Positions 17,698-26,207 of a DNA stretch of 64,000 bases are shown here, one piece after another. The notes below the pieces were generated by a model. That model made no database searches. It worked only from the letters and a program-made list of their open reading frames with translations, and was not told the origin of the DNA. The stretch lies in contig NZ_LZKI01000132.1 in assembly GCF_001672755.1 (NCBI RefSeq), forward strand, positions 62,001 to 126,000. Direction: 5' to 3'. Source of the DNA: Mycobacterium colombiense. GTDB lineage: Bacteria > Actinomycetota > Actinomycetes > Mycobacteriales > Mycobacteriaceae. Every line of letters begins with the position of its first letter. The first letter of the stretch is position 1. Made by a program: the position numbers and the translations under genes.

Positions 17698-18924
17698 ATG
17701 GCCGACCTGGACGGCGTCTTCCGCCGGGAATGGGCCCCCGCCGTGGCCGCGCTCGCGCGGTGGTCGGGTGACCTCACCGTCGCCGAGGACGCCGTCCAGG
17801 AGGCCTGCGCCGAAGCGCTGCGCACCTGGCCGCGCGACGGCGTGCCCGAAAGCCCGGGCGGCTGGCTGGTGACCGTCGGCCGCAACCGCGCCCGGGACCG
17901 GCTACGCCGCGAATCGGTGCGCCCCGGAAAGGAATTGGCGGCTTGGAGAAGCAACGTGGACGACATCAGGGCGCGCACCGATCGCACCGATCCGCATCCG
18001 GTACGCGACGACGAGTTGCGGATGATGTTCACCTGCGCCCACCCGGCTCTGGACCGGCAATCCCAGTTGGCCCTGACGCTGCGGTTGGTGTCCGGTCTGA
18101 CCGTCGGCGAGATCGCTCGGGCGCTCCTGCAGACCGAGGCGGCCGTCGGTCAGCGAATCACGCGCGCCAAGAACAAGATTCGGCACGCCAACATCCCGCT
18201 GCGGGTGCCGCCGGCCGAGTTGCTGCCCGAGCGCACGCCGCACGTGTTCGGTTGCGTGTATTCGGTCTTCACCGAGGGCTACTGGTCGACAGCCGGTCCG
18301 TCGGCCATCCGCGACGACCTGTGCGACGAAGGGATCCGGCTGGGCGCCGAGCTGTGCGCGCTGCTGCCCGACGAGCCCGAGGCGCACGCGCTGTCCGCCC
18401 TGATGCTGCTGCACGATTCGCGGCGCGCGACCCGGGTGGACGACACGGGAATGCTGGTGCCGCTGGAGGACCAGGACCGGCGCCGATGGGACCGGGGGCG
18501 CATTTCACGCGGGCTCGAGCGGTTGCGTCGCGCCCAGGGCTCGACGGGCGCCTACCTGCCCCAGGCCGTGATCGCCGCGCTGCATGCCACGGCACCGTCC
18601 TGGGAGCGGACCGACTGGGTGACCATCTGCGCCGCCTACGACCGGCTGTTCGGATTGACCGGCTCGCCGGTGGTGGCCGCCAACCGGGCGCTGGCGATCG
18701 GGTTTCGCGACGGGCCCGACGCCGGCCTGGCCGCCCTGGAGAAGGTGGCCCACGATCCGCGGCTGACCCGGTCCAACCTCGTCGCGACCGTGCGCGCCGA
18801 CCTGCTGCGGCGCGCGGGCAGACCCGCCGATGCGCTGCCCTGGTATCGAGAGGCGTTCCAGGCCAATGGATCCGACCCCGGCCGCGCGTTTCTGCGGCGG
18901 CGCATCGTCGAGTGCGGGGGTTAG
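17698..18924 (+). CDS. ECF42-type RNA polymerase sigma factor with C-terminal extension
   Basis: 408-aa extracytoplasmic-function sigma factor. Sigma2 region [20 protein letters not shown] (about 15-36) and sigma4 region ([26 protein letters not shown], ~130-156) are followed by a ~200-aa helical extension (DUF6596/TPR-like), which identifies group ECF42. No anti-sigma factor is nearby; this group is thought to be controlled through its own C-terminal domain and the DGPF partner. The 3' end overlaps the convergent rplA stop by 4 bp. Confidence 0.88.
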   Translation: MADLDGVFRREWAPAVAALARWSGDLTVAEDAVQEACAEALRTWPRDGVPESPGGWLVTVGRNRARDRLRRESVRPGKELAAWRSNVDDIRARTDRTDPHPVRDDELRMMFTCAHPALDRQSQLALTLRLVSGLTVGEIARALLQTEAAVGQRITRAKNKIRHANIPLRVPPAELLPERTPHVFGCVYSVFTEGYWSTAGPSAIRDDLCDEGIRLGAELCALLPDEPEAHALSALMLLHDSRRATRVDDTGMLVPLEDQDRRRWDRGRISRGLERLRRAQGSTGAYLPQAVIAALHATAPSWERTDWVTICAAYDRLFGLTGSPVVAANRALAIGFRDGPDAGLAALEKVAHDPRLTRSNLVATVRADLLRRAGRPADALPWYREAFQANGSDPGRAFLRRRIVECGG

Positions 18925-19628
18925 GACTCGGAGAAGTTGCGGGTGACGGCCGGGTCGACCGGGATGCCCGGTCCGGTGGTCGTCGAGACCACGATCTTGC
19001 GCAGGTAGCGACCCTTGGAGGCGGACGGCTTGAGCCGCAGCACCTCGTCCAGCGCGGCGCCGTAGTTCTCGGCCAGGGCCTTCTCGTCGAACGAGGCCTT
19101 GCCGATGACGAAGTGCAGGTTGGCCTGCTTGTCCACCCGGAAGTTGATCTTGCCGCCCTTGATGTCGGCCACGGCCTTGGCGACGTCGGGGGTCACGGTG
19201 CCGGTCTTGGGGTTCGGCATCAGGCCGCGGGGACCGAGCACGCGGGCGATGCGACCGACCTTGGCCATCTGGTCCGGGGTCGCGATCGCGGCGTCGAATT
19301 CCAGCCAGCCGCCCTGGATCTTCTCGATCAGGTCGTCGCTACCGACGATGTCGGCGCCGGCGGCCTGGGCCTGCTCGGCCTTGTCGCCGACCGCGAACAC
19401 CGCGACGCGGGCGGTCTTGCCGGTGCCGTGCGGAAGGTTGACCGTGCCGCGGACCATCTGGTCGGCCTTGCGCGGGTCGACGCCGAGCCGGATCGCCACC
19501 TCGACGGTGGAGTCCTGCTTGCTCGACGACGTCTCCTTGGCGAGCTTGGCCGCCTCCAGCGGGGAGTAGAGGTTGTCGCGGTCCACCTTCTCGGCGGCGG
19601 CGCGGTATGCCTTGCTGTTCTTGCTCAT
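18921..19628 (-). CDS. rplA: 50S ribosomal protein L1
   Basis: 235-aa L1-stalk protein, which binds 23S rRNA and helps release deacylated tRNA; in bacteria it also represses the L11 operon. Conserved pieces: [49 protein letters not shown] and [14 protein letters not shown]. It follows rplK by 74 nt. A short overlap with the convergent sigma-factor gene at the 3' end leaves no room for a separate terminator. Confidence 0.98.
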   Translation of the reverse strand: MSKNSKAYRAAAEKVDRDNLYSPLEAAKLAKETSSSKQDSTVEVAIRLGVDPRKADQMVRGTVNLPHGTGKTARVAVFAVGDKAEQAQAAGADIVGSDDLIEKIQGGWLEFDAAIATPDQMAKVGRIARVLGPRGLMPNPKTGTVTPDVAKAVADIKGGKINFRVDKQANLHFVIGKASFDEKALAENYGAALDEVLRLKPSASKGRYLRKIVVSTTTGPGIPVDPAVTRNFSES

Positions 19629-19702
19629 TGATTAATCCAATCTGGTGTTGGGTCGTGGTTAACTCGGGCCGAAGCCAGCCCTCCCACGGTCTTTGGCGGT
19701 TA

Positions 19703-20131
19703 TTACTCGACGGTGATACCCATCGACCGGGCGGTGCCGGCGATGATCTTGGCGGCTGCGTCGATGTCGTTGGCGTTCAGGTCGGCCTTCTTGGTCTCGG
19801 CGATCTCCTTGACCTGGTCCCAGCTGACCTTGGCGACCTTGGTCTTGTGCGGCTCGGCCGATCCCTTGCCCACGCCGGCGGCCTTGAGCAGCAGCTTGGC
19901 GGCGGGCGGGGTCTTGAGCGCGAAGGTGAAGCTGCGGTCCTCGTAGACCGTGATCTCCACCGGGATGACCTGGCCGCGCTGGTTCTCCGTGGCAGCGTTG
20001 TATGCCTTGCAGAACTCCATGATGTTGACACCATGCTGACCGAGCGCGGGCCCGACCGGCGGCGCCGGGTTGGCCTGCCCCGCCTGGATCTGAAGCTTGA
20101 TCAGCCCGACGACTTTCTTCTTCGGGGCCAT
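19703..20131 (-). CDS. rplK: 50S ribosomal protein L11
   Basis: 142-aa protein of the GTPase-associated centre and binding site of thiostrepton-type antibiotics. It begins [20 protein letters not shown] and includes [23 protein letters not shown] and the C-terminal rRNA-binding [19 protein letters not shown] precedes the ATG. It lies 47 nt downstream of nusG, in the standard secE-nusG-rplK-rplA order. Confidence 0.98.
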   Translation of the reverse strand: MAPKKKVVGLIKLQIQAGQANPAPPVGPALGQHGVNIMEFCKAYNAATENQRGQVIPVEITVYEDRSFTFALKTPPAAKLLLKAAGVGKGSAEPHKTKVAKVSWDQVKEIAETKKADLNANDIDAAAKIIAGTARSMGITVE

Positions 20132-20178
20132 GAGATTGTGCTGTTCCTTCCTGGTTTACGCCGGGCGTATGCGCCGGT

Positions 20179-21448
<1,270 letters not shown>

Positions 21449-21543
21449 CGCATGCTCCTTTGTTTGCTCGTACTTCGCGAACCGTCCCGCCTGTGGTGGG
21501 AACTTTCTTCCAGTGTCCACCATGCCAGGACGTTCGCCATTAG

Positions 21544-21616
<73 letters not shown>

Positions 21617-21760
21617 TCGCGGTTGGCAGGCCAACCTGCGCTTACCTACCGGGGCCTACATGACACGCGCGCCTTCCGATTGCTCGACTCACGGAAAGCG
21701 CGCTAATGCTGGGAAAACCCCGAGGACCGAGTGTACATCGACGCGCGAGTCAGATACTAA

Positions 21761-22261
21761 TTACGCCGTTCTGACGACCTGGCCGGACTCCGGGTCCCAG
21801 CGCAGGTTCGCGGAGTTGTCGGCGTACTGACTCATCAGCGTGGTGTAGGCCTCCAGGACCACCTCACCTCGATCGTTGGTGCAGATGTTCTTGGTGACCA
21901 CGATGTCGGCACCGAAACGCTCGTCCACCGATTGGATCTCCATCCGCGCCCACAGCTTGTCGCCGGCCTTGATCGGCTTGGAGAACACGAACCGCTGGTC
22001 GACCTGGACGATCACCAGCGTCTCCATGCCGATGTCGACGTGCCGGAAGAAGTCCAGCTGGACCAGCTTGGCGAAAATCGTCCCGAAGGTCAGCGGCGCG
22101 ACGATCGCGTCATGACCGAGGTCGGCGGCAGCGTCTTCCTCGAAGTGGGCCGGGTGCCGGTTCTTGATGGACAGTGCGAACTGGCGCAGTTGTTCCCGCC
22201 CTACAACAAAGTAGTCCGGGTAGCGCCAGATCATCCCCCTGATGTCTGTTTTGAGCGCCAT
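21761..22261 (-). CDS. hadC: (3R)-hydroxyacyl-ACP dehydratase subunit HadC
   Basis: 166-aa accessory subunit of the FAS-II dehydratase HadBC, which prefers long meromycolate intermediates. It is a hot-dog fold protein of the MaoC-N type: IWRYPDYFVVGREQLRQFA, VAPLTFGTIFAKLVQLDFF, VQVDQRFVFSKPIKAGDKL. It lacks the catalytic Asp/His pair, which is on HadB. It follows hadB by 3 nt in the hadA-hadB-hadC operon. Confidence 0.95.
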   Translation of the reverse strand: MALKTDIRGMIWRYPDYFVVGREQLRQFALSIKNRHPAHFEEDAAADLGHDAIVAPLTFGTIFAKLVQLDFFRHVDIGMETLVIVQVDQRFVFSKPIKAGDKLWARMEIQSVDERFGADIVVTKNICTNDRGEVVLEAYTTLMSQYADNSANLRWDPESGQVVRTA

Positions 22262-22264
22262 CGG

Positions 22265-22693
22265 CTATGCGAGTATTGCGGACGCGATGGCCCTGCCGAA
22301 GATCTTCTTGCCGCCGGTGGTGGCCGTGAGCGCGATGGTCACGGACTTGGTCTCGGGATCGGCGGACTTGACCCGGCCGTTGAAGACCAGTTCGGCGCCC
22401 TTCCCGTCGTTGGGCACCGGCACCACGGCGGTGAACCGCACGTTGTACTCGGTCACGGCACCCGGGTCACCGATCCACGCGGTGACGTAGCCGCCGCCGA
22501 TGCCCATGGTCAGCATGCCGTGCGCGATCGCGGTGTCCAGACCGACGACCTTGGCCATCTCGTCGTCCCAGTGGATCGGATTCAAGTCGCCAGAGACGCC
22601 CGCGTAATTCACCAGATCCTGTCGGGTCAGCGGGTAGGTCTTCTCCGGAAGCAGGTCACCCACCTTCACGGAGCTGAACTCACGCAGTGGCAT
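22265..22693 (-). CDS. hadB: (3R)-hydroxyacyl-ACP dehydratase catalytic subunit HadB
   Basis: 142-aa catalytic subunit shared by the HadAB and HadBC dehydratases of mycolate elongation. The hydratase-2 motif YAGVSGDLNPIHWDD contains the catalytic Asp36 and His41. ATG at 22693 (MPLREFSSVKVGD) overlaps the hadA 3' end by 14 bp, which implies translational coupling; a longer frame to 22786 lies inside hadA and is not needed. HadAB is the target of isoxyl and thiacetazone in M. tuberculosis. Confidence 0.96.
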   Translation of the reverse strand: MPLREFSSVKVGDLLPEKTYPLTRQDLVNYAGVSGDLNPIHWDDEMAKVVGLDTAIAHGMLTMGIGGGYVTAWIGDPGAVTEYNVRFTAVVPVPNDGKGAELVFNGRVKSADPETKSVTIALTATTGGKKIFGRAIASAILA

Positions 22694-23159
22694 CAGTAAA
22701 TCCCTCTTCTCCATCCTCGCCGGCACGGCCCGCCAGGGTCGTGTAGGTCTCTTGCACGACGTCACCGGCTTCGTTGGTGATGACATTCTTGGTGACGATG
22801 ATCTGGGTGCCGTGCGACACCCGCACCGAGTCCACGTAAACGTCGCAGTAGAGCTTGTCCCCGGCGACGAGCGGGGCGAAGTACTTCAGCACCTGGTCGA
22901 CCTGAACGATCTGGGCGTCGTGGACGGCGATGTTGGCGTACTTGAAGAAGGCAGTCTGCGCCTGGTAGCCGAACACGCAGACGAACGTCAGCGGGGCGAG
23001 CAGTCCCTTGTAGCCGAGTTCGGCCGCCGCCTTCTCCTCGAAGAACCAGGCGTCGTCGTTCTGCACGGCCGTCGCGTGCTCGCGGATCTTCTCCCGCTCC
23101 ACCTCGTAATGATCGGGGTAGCGGTAGTGCATCCCCACGATGTCTTCGGTTAACGGCAC
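22680..23159 (-). CDS. hadA: (3R)-hydroxyacyl-ACP dehydratase subunit HadA
   Basis: 159-aa hot-dog subunit that gives HadAB its chain-length preference and stabilises HadB. Typical stretches are DIVGMHYRYPDHYEVEREKI, LGYKGLLAPLTFVCVFGYQ and AQIVQVDQVLKYFAPLVAGD; the C-terminus is ETYTTLAGRAGEDGEEG. It carries a cysteine in the FVCVFGY region, equivalent to the Cys modified by thiacetazone/isoxyl (Cys61 in M. tuberculosis). Start GTG at 23159. Preceded by rpmG and two tRNA genes on the same strand. Confidence 0.95.
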   Translation of the reverse strand: MPLTEDIVGMHYRYPDHYEVEREKIREHATAVQNDDAWFFEEKAAAELGYKGLLAPLTFVCVFGYQAQTAFFKYANIAVHDAQIVQVDQVLKYFAPLVAGDKLYCDVYVDSVRVSHGTQIIVTKNVITNEAGDVVQETYTTLAGRAGEDGEEGFTDATA

Positions 23160-23207
23160 GGTTCTTAAACTACCTAGTCAATCGGATTAAACGCCCGCGG
23201 GTGACCG

Positions 23208-23375
23208 CTAGCGTGTCTCCCGATGCGCCTGGTGCTTACCGCAGTTGGGGCAGAACTTCTTCAGCTCCAGCCGGTCCGGGTCGTTCCGGCGGTTTTTCTT
23301 GGTGATGTAGTTACGGTGCTTGCACACCTCGCATGCCAAGGTGATCTTCGGCCGTACGTCGGTACTGGAAGCCAT
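23208..23375 (-). CDS. rpmG: 50S ribosomal protein L33
   Basis: 55-aa protein read directly from the minus strand: [40 protein letters not shown], then [15 protein letters not shown] and TAG. The four cysteines (CEVC and CPNC) form a zinc ribbon, so this is the zinc-binding C+ form (RpmG2 position in M. tuberculosis). It lies 48 nt upstream of hadA and 46 nt downstream of tRNA-Met. GAGAGAACCGTC precedes the ATG. Confidence 0.96.
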
Positions 23376-23421
23376 GACGGTTCTCTCTCGATTCCTTCAA
23401 AAAAGCTGTGCTGTTGTGTTG

Positions 23422-23495
<74 letters not shown>

Positions 23496-23547
23496 TCTGG
23501 CCACCCCTTTTGGGGTCGGGGCCGCCACGCCTGCTCGGCGTCCGCCG

Positions 23548-23620
23548 AGCCCCCTAACGGAATCGAACCGTTGACCTTTTCCTTACCATGGAAACGCTCT
23601 ACCGACTGAGCTAAGGGGGC
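23548..23620 (-). tRNA. thrT: tRNA-Thr (GGT anticodon)
   Basis: 73-nt cloverleaf: acceptor GCCCCCT/AGGGGGC, D-arm GCTCAGTCGGTAGAGC, anticodon arm TTTCC-ATGGTAA-GGAAA with GGT, T-arm AACGG-TTCGATT-CCGTT. First gene of the thrT-metT-rpmG-hadABC series. Confidence 0.95.
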
Positions 23621-23658
23621 CGTTCACCCGAAGCGAGCAGTCCGCGCGGGCCTAAAAG

Positions 23659-23688
23659 AGGGTACAGCCTGGCTCGCAGCGGAACCAA
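23659..23688 (-). promoter_or_regulatory. candidate promoter of the thrT-metT-rpmG-had series
   Basis: On the minus strand TTGGTT (23688-23683) and TACCCT (23664-23659) are 18 bp apart, about 38 nt upstream of the mature tRNA-Thr. Moderate match to a sigma-A promoter; how far the transcript extends is unknown. Confidence 0.4.
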
Positions 23689-23819
23689 ACCACGGGTATT
23701 GCGGAGCTCCACCGCCGGTGCGGTTGCCACCTTCTTCCTCATGCGCCGACGGTGCCCACCGGATAGCGGCCGAGCCGGGCCCGAAACGGCGGTGCCGCGC
23801 GGGGTCCTAGTCTGGTCAC

Positions 23820-24533
23820 GTGCCCGAGGACCGGCTGTACTTTCGTCAACTGCTCTCCGGTCGCGACTTCGCTGCCGGCGACATGATCGCGACGCAGATG
23901 CGCAACTTCGCCTACCTGATCGGCGATCGGCAAACCGGTGACTGCGTGGTCGTCGACCCGGCCTATGCCGCAGGCGATCTGCTCGACGCGCTCGAGGCCG
24001 ACGGCATGCACCTGTCCGGGGTGCTGGTGACCCACCACCACCCCGACCACGTGGGTGGATCGATGATGGGGTTCGCGCTGGCCGGCCTTGCCGAACTGCT
24101 GGAGCGGGCACCGGTGCCGGTGCACGTCAACACCCATGAGGCACTGTGGGTTTCGCGGGTCACCGGGATAGGCCTGGGCGATCTGACCCCCCACGAGAAC
24201 CATGACAAGGTCAGCATCGGCGACATCGAGATCGAGTTGCTGCACACCCCGGGCCACACGCCGGGCAGCCAGTGCTTTCTGCTCGACGGCCGTCTCGTCG
24301 CCGGCGACACGCTGTTCCTGGAGGGCTGCGGGCGCACCGATTTCCCCGGCGGGGACTCCGACGAGATGTACCGCAGCCTGCAGCGGCTCGCGACCCTGCC
24401 CGGTGACCCGACGGTTTTTCCGGGCCACTGGTATTCGGCGGAGCCCAGCGCCTCGCTCTCGGAGGTCAAGCGTTCCAACTACGTGTACCGGGCCTCGGAC
24501 CTTGGTCAATGGCGGATGCTGATGGGCGGCTGA
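23820..24533 (+). CDS. MBL-fold metallo-hydrolase (glyoxalase II-like)
   Basis: 237-aa metallo-beta-lactamase-fold hydrolase, Rv0634c-like. Zinc-binding motif THHHPDH is at 71-77, followed by HTPGHTPGSQCFLL, the Asp ligand in GDTLFLEGCGRTDFPGG and the last His in VFPGHWY. FEGxGRxDxPxG-type sequences occur in glyoxalase II and persulfide dioxygenase-like hydrolases; in mycobacteria the thiol would be mycothiol. GTG start 23820; 3' end is 69 nt from the next gene. Confidence 0.88.
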   Translation: MPEDRLYFRQLLSGRDFAAGDMIATQMRNFAYLIGDRQTGDCVVVDPAYAAGDLLDALEADGMHLSGVLVTHHHPDHVGGSMMGFALAGLAELLERAPVPVHVNTHEALWVSRVTGIGLGDLTPHENHDKVSIGDIEIELLHTPGHTPGSQCFLLDGRLVAGDTLFLEGCGRTDFPGGDSDEMYRSLQRLATLPGDPTVFPGHWYSAEPSASLSEVKRSNYVYRASDLGQWRMLMGG

Positions 24534-24602
24534 GCTTCCCAGGATCGCTCGGTCACGACCATTCGGCGGCCGCCCCTGTGATATAAGCGGAGGGTGGATT
24601 CC

Positions 24603-25436
24603 ATGGGTTGGATCCAGGACAGCTGGCATGATGTCACGCACGTCGGGTCCAGCACCTGGATAGCGTGGGCAGCGTGGGCGGCAATCGTCCTGGCGATCGT
24701 CACGCTGATCTTCACCAACAGCCAGATCAACCGCAATCGCCGCGCCGCGGCCGAGCAGACGCGCCCCCAGGTCGCGATGTTCATGGAGCCGCATTCCGCC
24801 GACTGGCACGTGATCGAACTCGTCGTCCGGAACTTCGGCCGCACCGCGGCCTACGACATCGGGTTCTCCTTCGTCAATCCCCCCACGGTGGCCGAATACG
24901 AGAACGCCACCGACGGCTACGCCGACGTCATCGAACTGCGGCTCCCCCGCGAGCTGCCGATGCTGGCGCCCGGCCAGGAGTGGCGCATGGTGTGGGATTC
25001 CGCGCTCGACCGCGCCGAGATCGGCAGCGGCATCGAATCCCGCTTCACCGGCGCCCTGACCTACTACGACCGGCCCAACCATTCGCAGGGCCGGCGGTTC
25101 TGGGAGCGGGAGCGCTCGCCGCTGCACAACGACGTCGTGCTGGACTGGGACGCCCTGCCGCCCGTCCAGCGCATCGAGTTGATGACCACCCATGATCTGG
25201 CGAAGCGGGAGAAGGAGAAGCTGGAGCTGCTGCGCGGCCTGCTGACCTATTTCCACTACGCCAGCAAGGAAACCCGCCCCGAGGTGTTCCGCAGCGAGAT
25301 CGAACGGATCAACGCCGCGGTACGGGAAACCCAAGACAGATGGCGCACCCGCCAACTCGACGAACCCACCGATGTGAGCCTGCGCTGGAGTAACGCCGAA
25401 GACGAACTGGGCAAACACCACAGCCAGCCCGCCTGA
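24603..25436 (+). CDS. conserved hypothetical protein with N-terminal membrane anchor (Rv0633c-like)
   Basis: 277-aa protein of unknown function. One hydrophobic segment near the N-terminus (STWIAWAAWAAIVLAIVTLI, about 17-36) is followed by a basic stretch (NRNRRAAAEQ) and a soluble, mostly beta-then-helical domain facing the cytoplasm by the positive-inside rule. ATG 24603 has CGGAGGG 9 nt upstream; the earlier GTG at 24594 is too close to it. It lies 16 nt before echA3, so the two are probably cotranscribed. Position and length match Rv0633c. Confidence 0.75.
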   Translation: MGWIQDSWHDVTHVGSSTWIAWAAWAAIVLAIVTLIFTNSQINRNRRAAAEQTRPQVAMFMEPHSADWHVIELVVRNFGRTAAYDIGFSFVNPPTVAEYENATDGYADVIELRLPRELPMLAPGQEWRMVWDSALDRAEIGSGIESRFTGALTYYDRPNHSQGRRFWERERSPLHNDVVLDWDALPPVQRIELMTTHDLAKREKEKLELLRGLLTYFHYASKETRPEVFRSEIERINAAVRETQDRWRTRQLDEPTDVSLRWSNAEDELGKHHSQPA

Positions 25437-25452
25437 CGGCAAGGAGCAACCG

Positions 25453-26148
25453 ATGAACGCCCCGGTCCACTACAGCATCAAGGACTCCATCGCCGTCATC
25501 AAGATGGACGACGGCAAGGTGAATGCGCTGGGCCCCACCATGCAGCAGGCCCTGAACGACGCGATCGACACGGCCGAGGCGGACAACGCCGGGGCGCTGG
25601 TGATCACCGGCAACGACCGGGTGTTCAGCGGCGGCTTCGACCTGAAGATCCTGACCTCCGGGGAGGTGCAGCCCGCGATCGACATGCTGCGCGGCGGGTT
25701 CGAGCTGGCGTATCGCCTGTTGTCGTTTCCCAAGCCGGTGGTGATGGCCTGCACCGGCCACGCCATCGCGATGGGGGCGTTCCTGTTGTCGGCGGGCGAT
25801 CACCGGGTGGCCGCGCACGCCTACAACATCCAGGCCAACGAGGTCGCGATCGGCATGGTGATCCCCTATGCCGCGTGCGAGATCATGAAGCTGCGCTTGA
25901 CACCGTCGGCCTACCAGCAGGCCGGTGGCCTGGCCAAGACCTTCTTCGGTGAAACCGCGCTCGCCGCAGGCTTTATCGACGAGATCGTGCTGCCGGAGGT
26001 GGTGGTCGACCGCGCCGTAGAGGCCGCGCGGGAATTCGCCGGCCTGCATCAGCACGCGCACGCCGCCACCAAGTTGCGCACCCGGGCGGACGGCCTGGCG
26101 GCCATCCGCGCCGGCATCGACGGGATCGAAGCCGAATTCGGGGTGTGA
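25453..26148 (+). CDS. echA3: enoyl-CoA hydratase/isomerase family protein EchA3
   Basis: 231-aa crotonase-fold protein, Rv0632c-like. Oxyanion-hole regions are GGFDLKILT (after NDRVFSG) and the second loop CTGHAIAMGAFLLSAGDHRVAA. The usual catalytic Glu pair of enoyl-CoA hydratase is not clearly conserved, so the reaction (hydration, isomerisation or other) is uncertain. AAGGAG is 8 nt before the ATG. Confidence 0.88.
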   Translation: MNAPVHYSIKDSIAVIKMDDGKVNALGPTMQQALNDAIDTAEADNAGALVITGNDRVFSGGFDLKILTSGEVQPAIDMLRGGFELAYRLLSFPKPVVMACTGHAIAMGAFLLSAGDHRVAAHAYNIQANEVAIGMVIPYAACEIMKLRLTPSAYQQAGGLAKTFFGETALAAGFIDEIVLPEVVVDRAVEAAREFAGLHQHAHAATKLRTRADGLAAIRAGIDGIEAEFGV

Positions 26149-26207
26149 GCCGCTGAGGGCGTCCGCCCCAGCCGGTTTCGCCGGCCGCTGCCGGGGAAGT
26201 CACCGGC

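Noticed and set aside
22694-22786. N-terminal extension of HadB
   Set aside because: Lies in the hadA coding region; MPLREFSSVKVGD is the conserved start with Asp36/His41 numbering as in M. tuberculosis.
23496-23547. Possible third tRNA between tRNA-Met and tRNA-Thr
   Set aside because: The 52-bp spacer is too short and folds only into small GC hairpins, not a cloverleaf.
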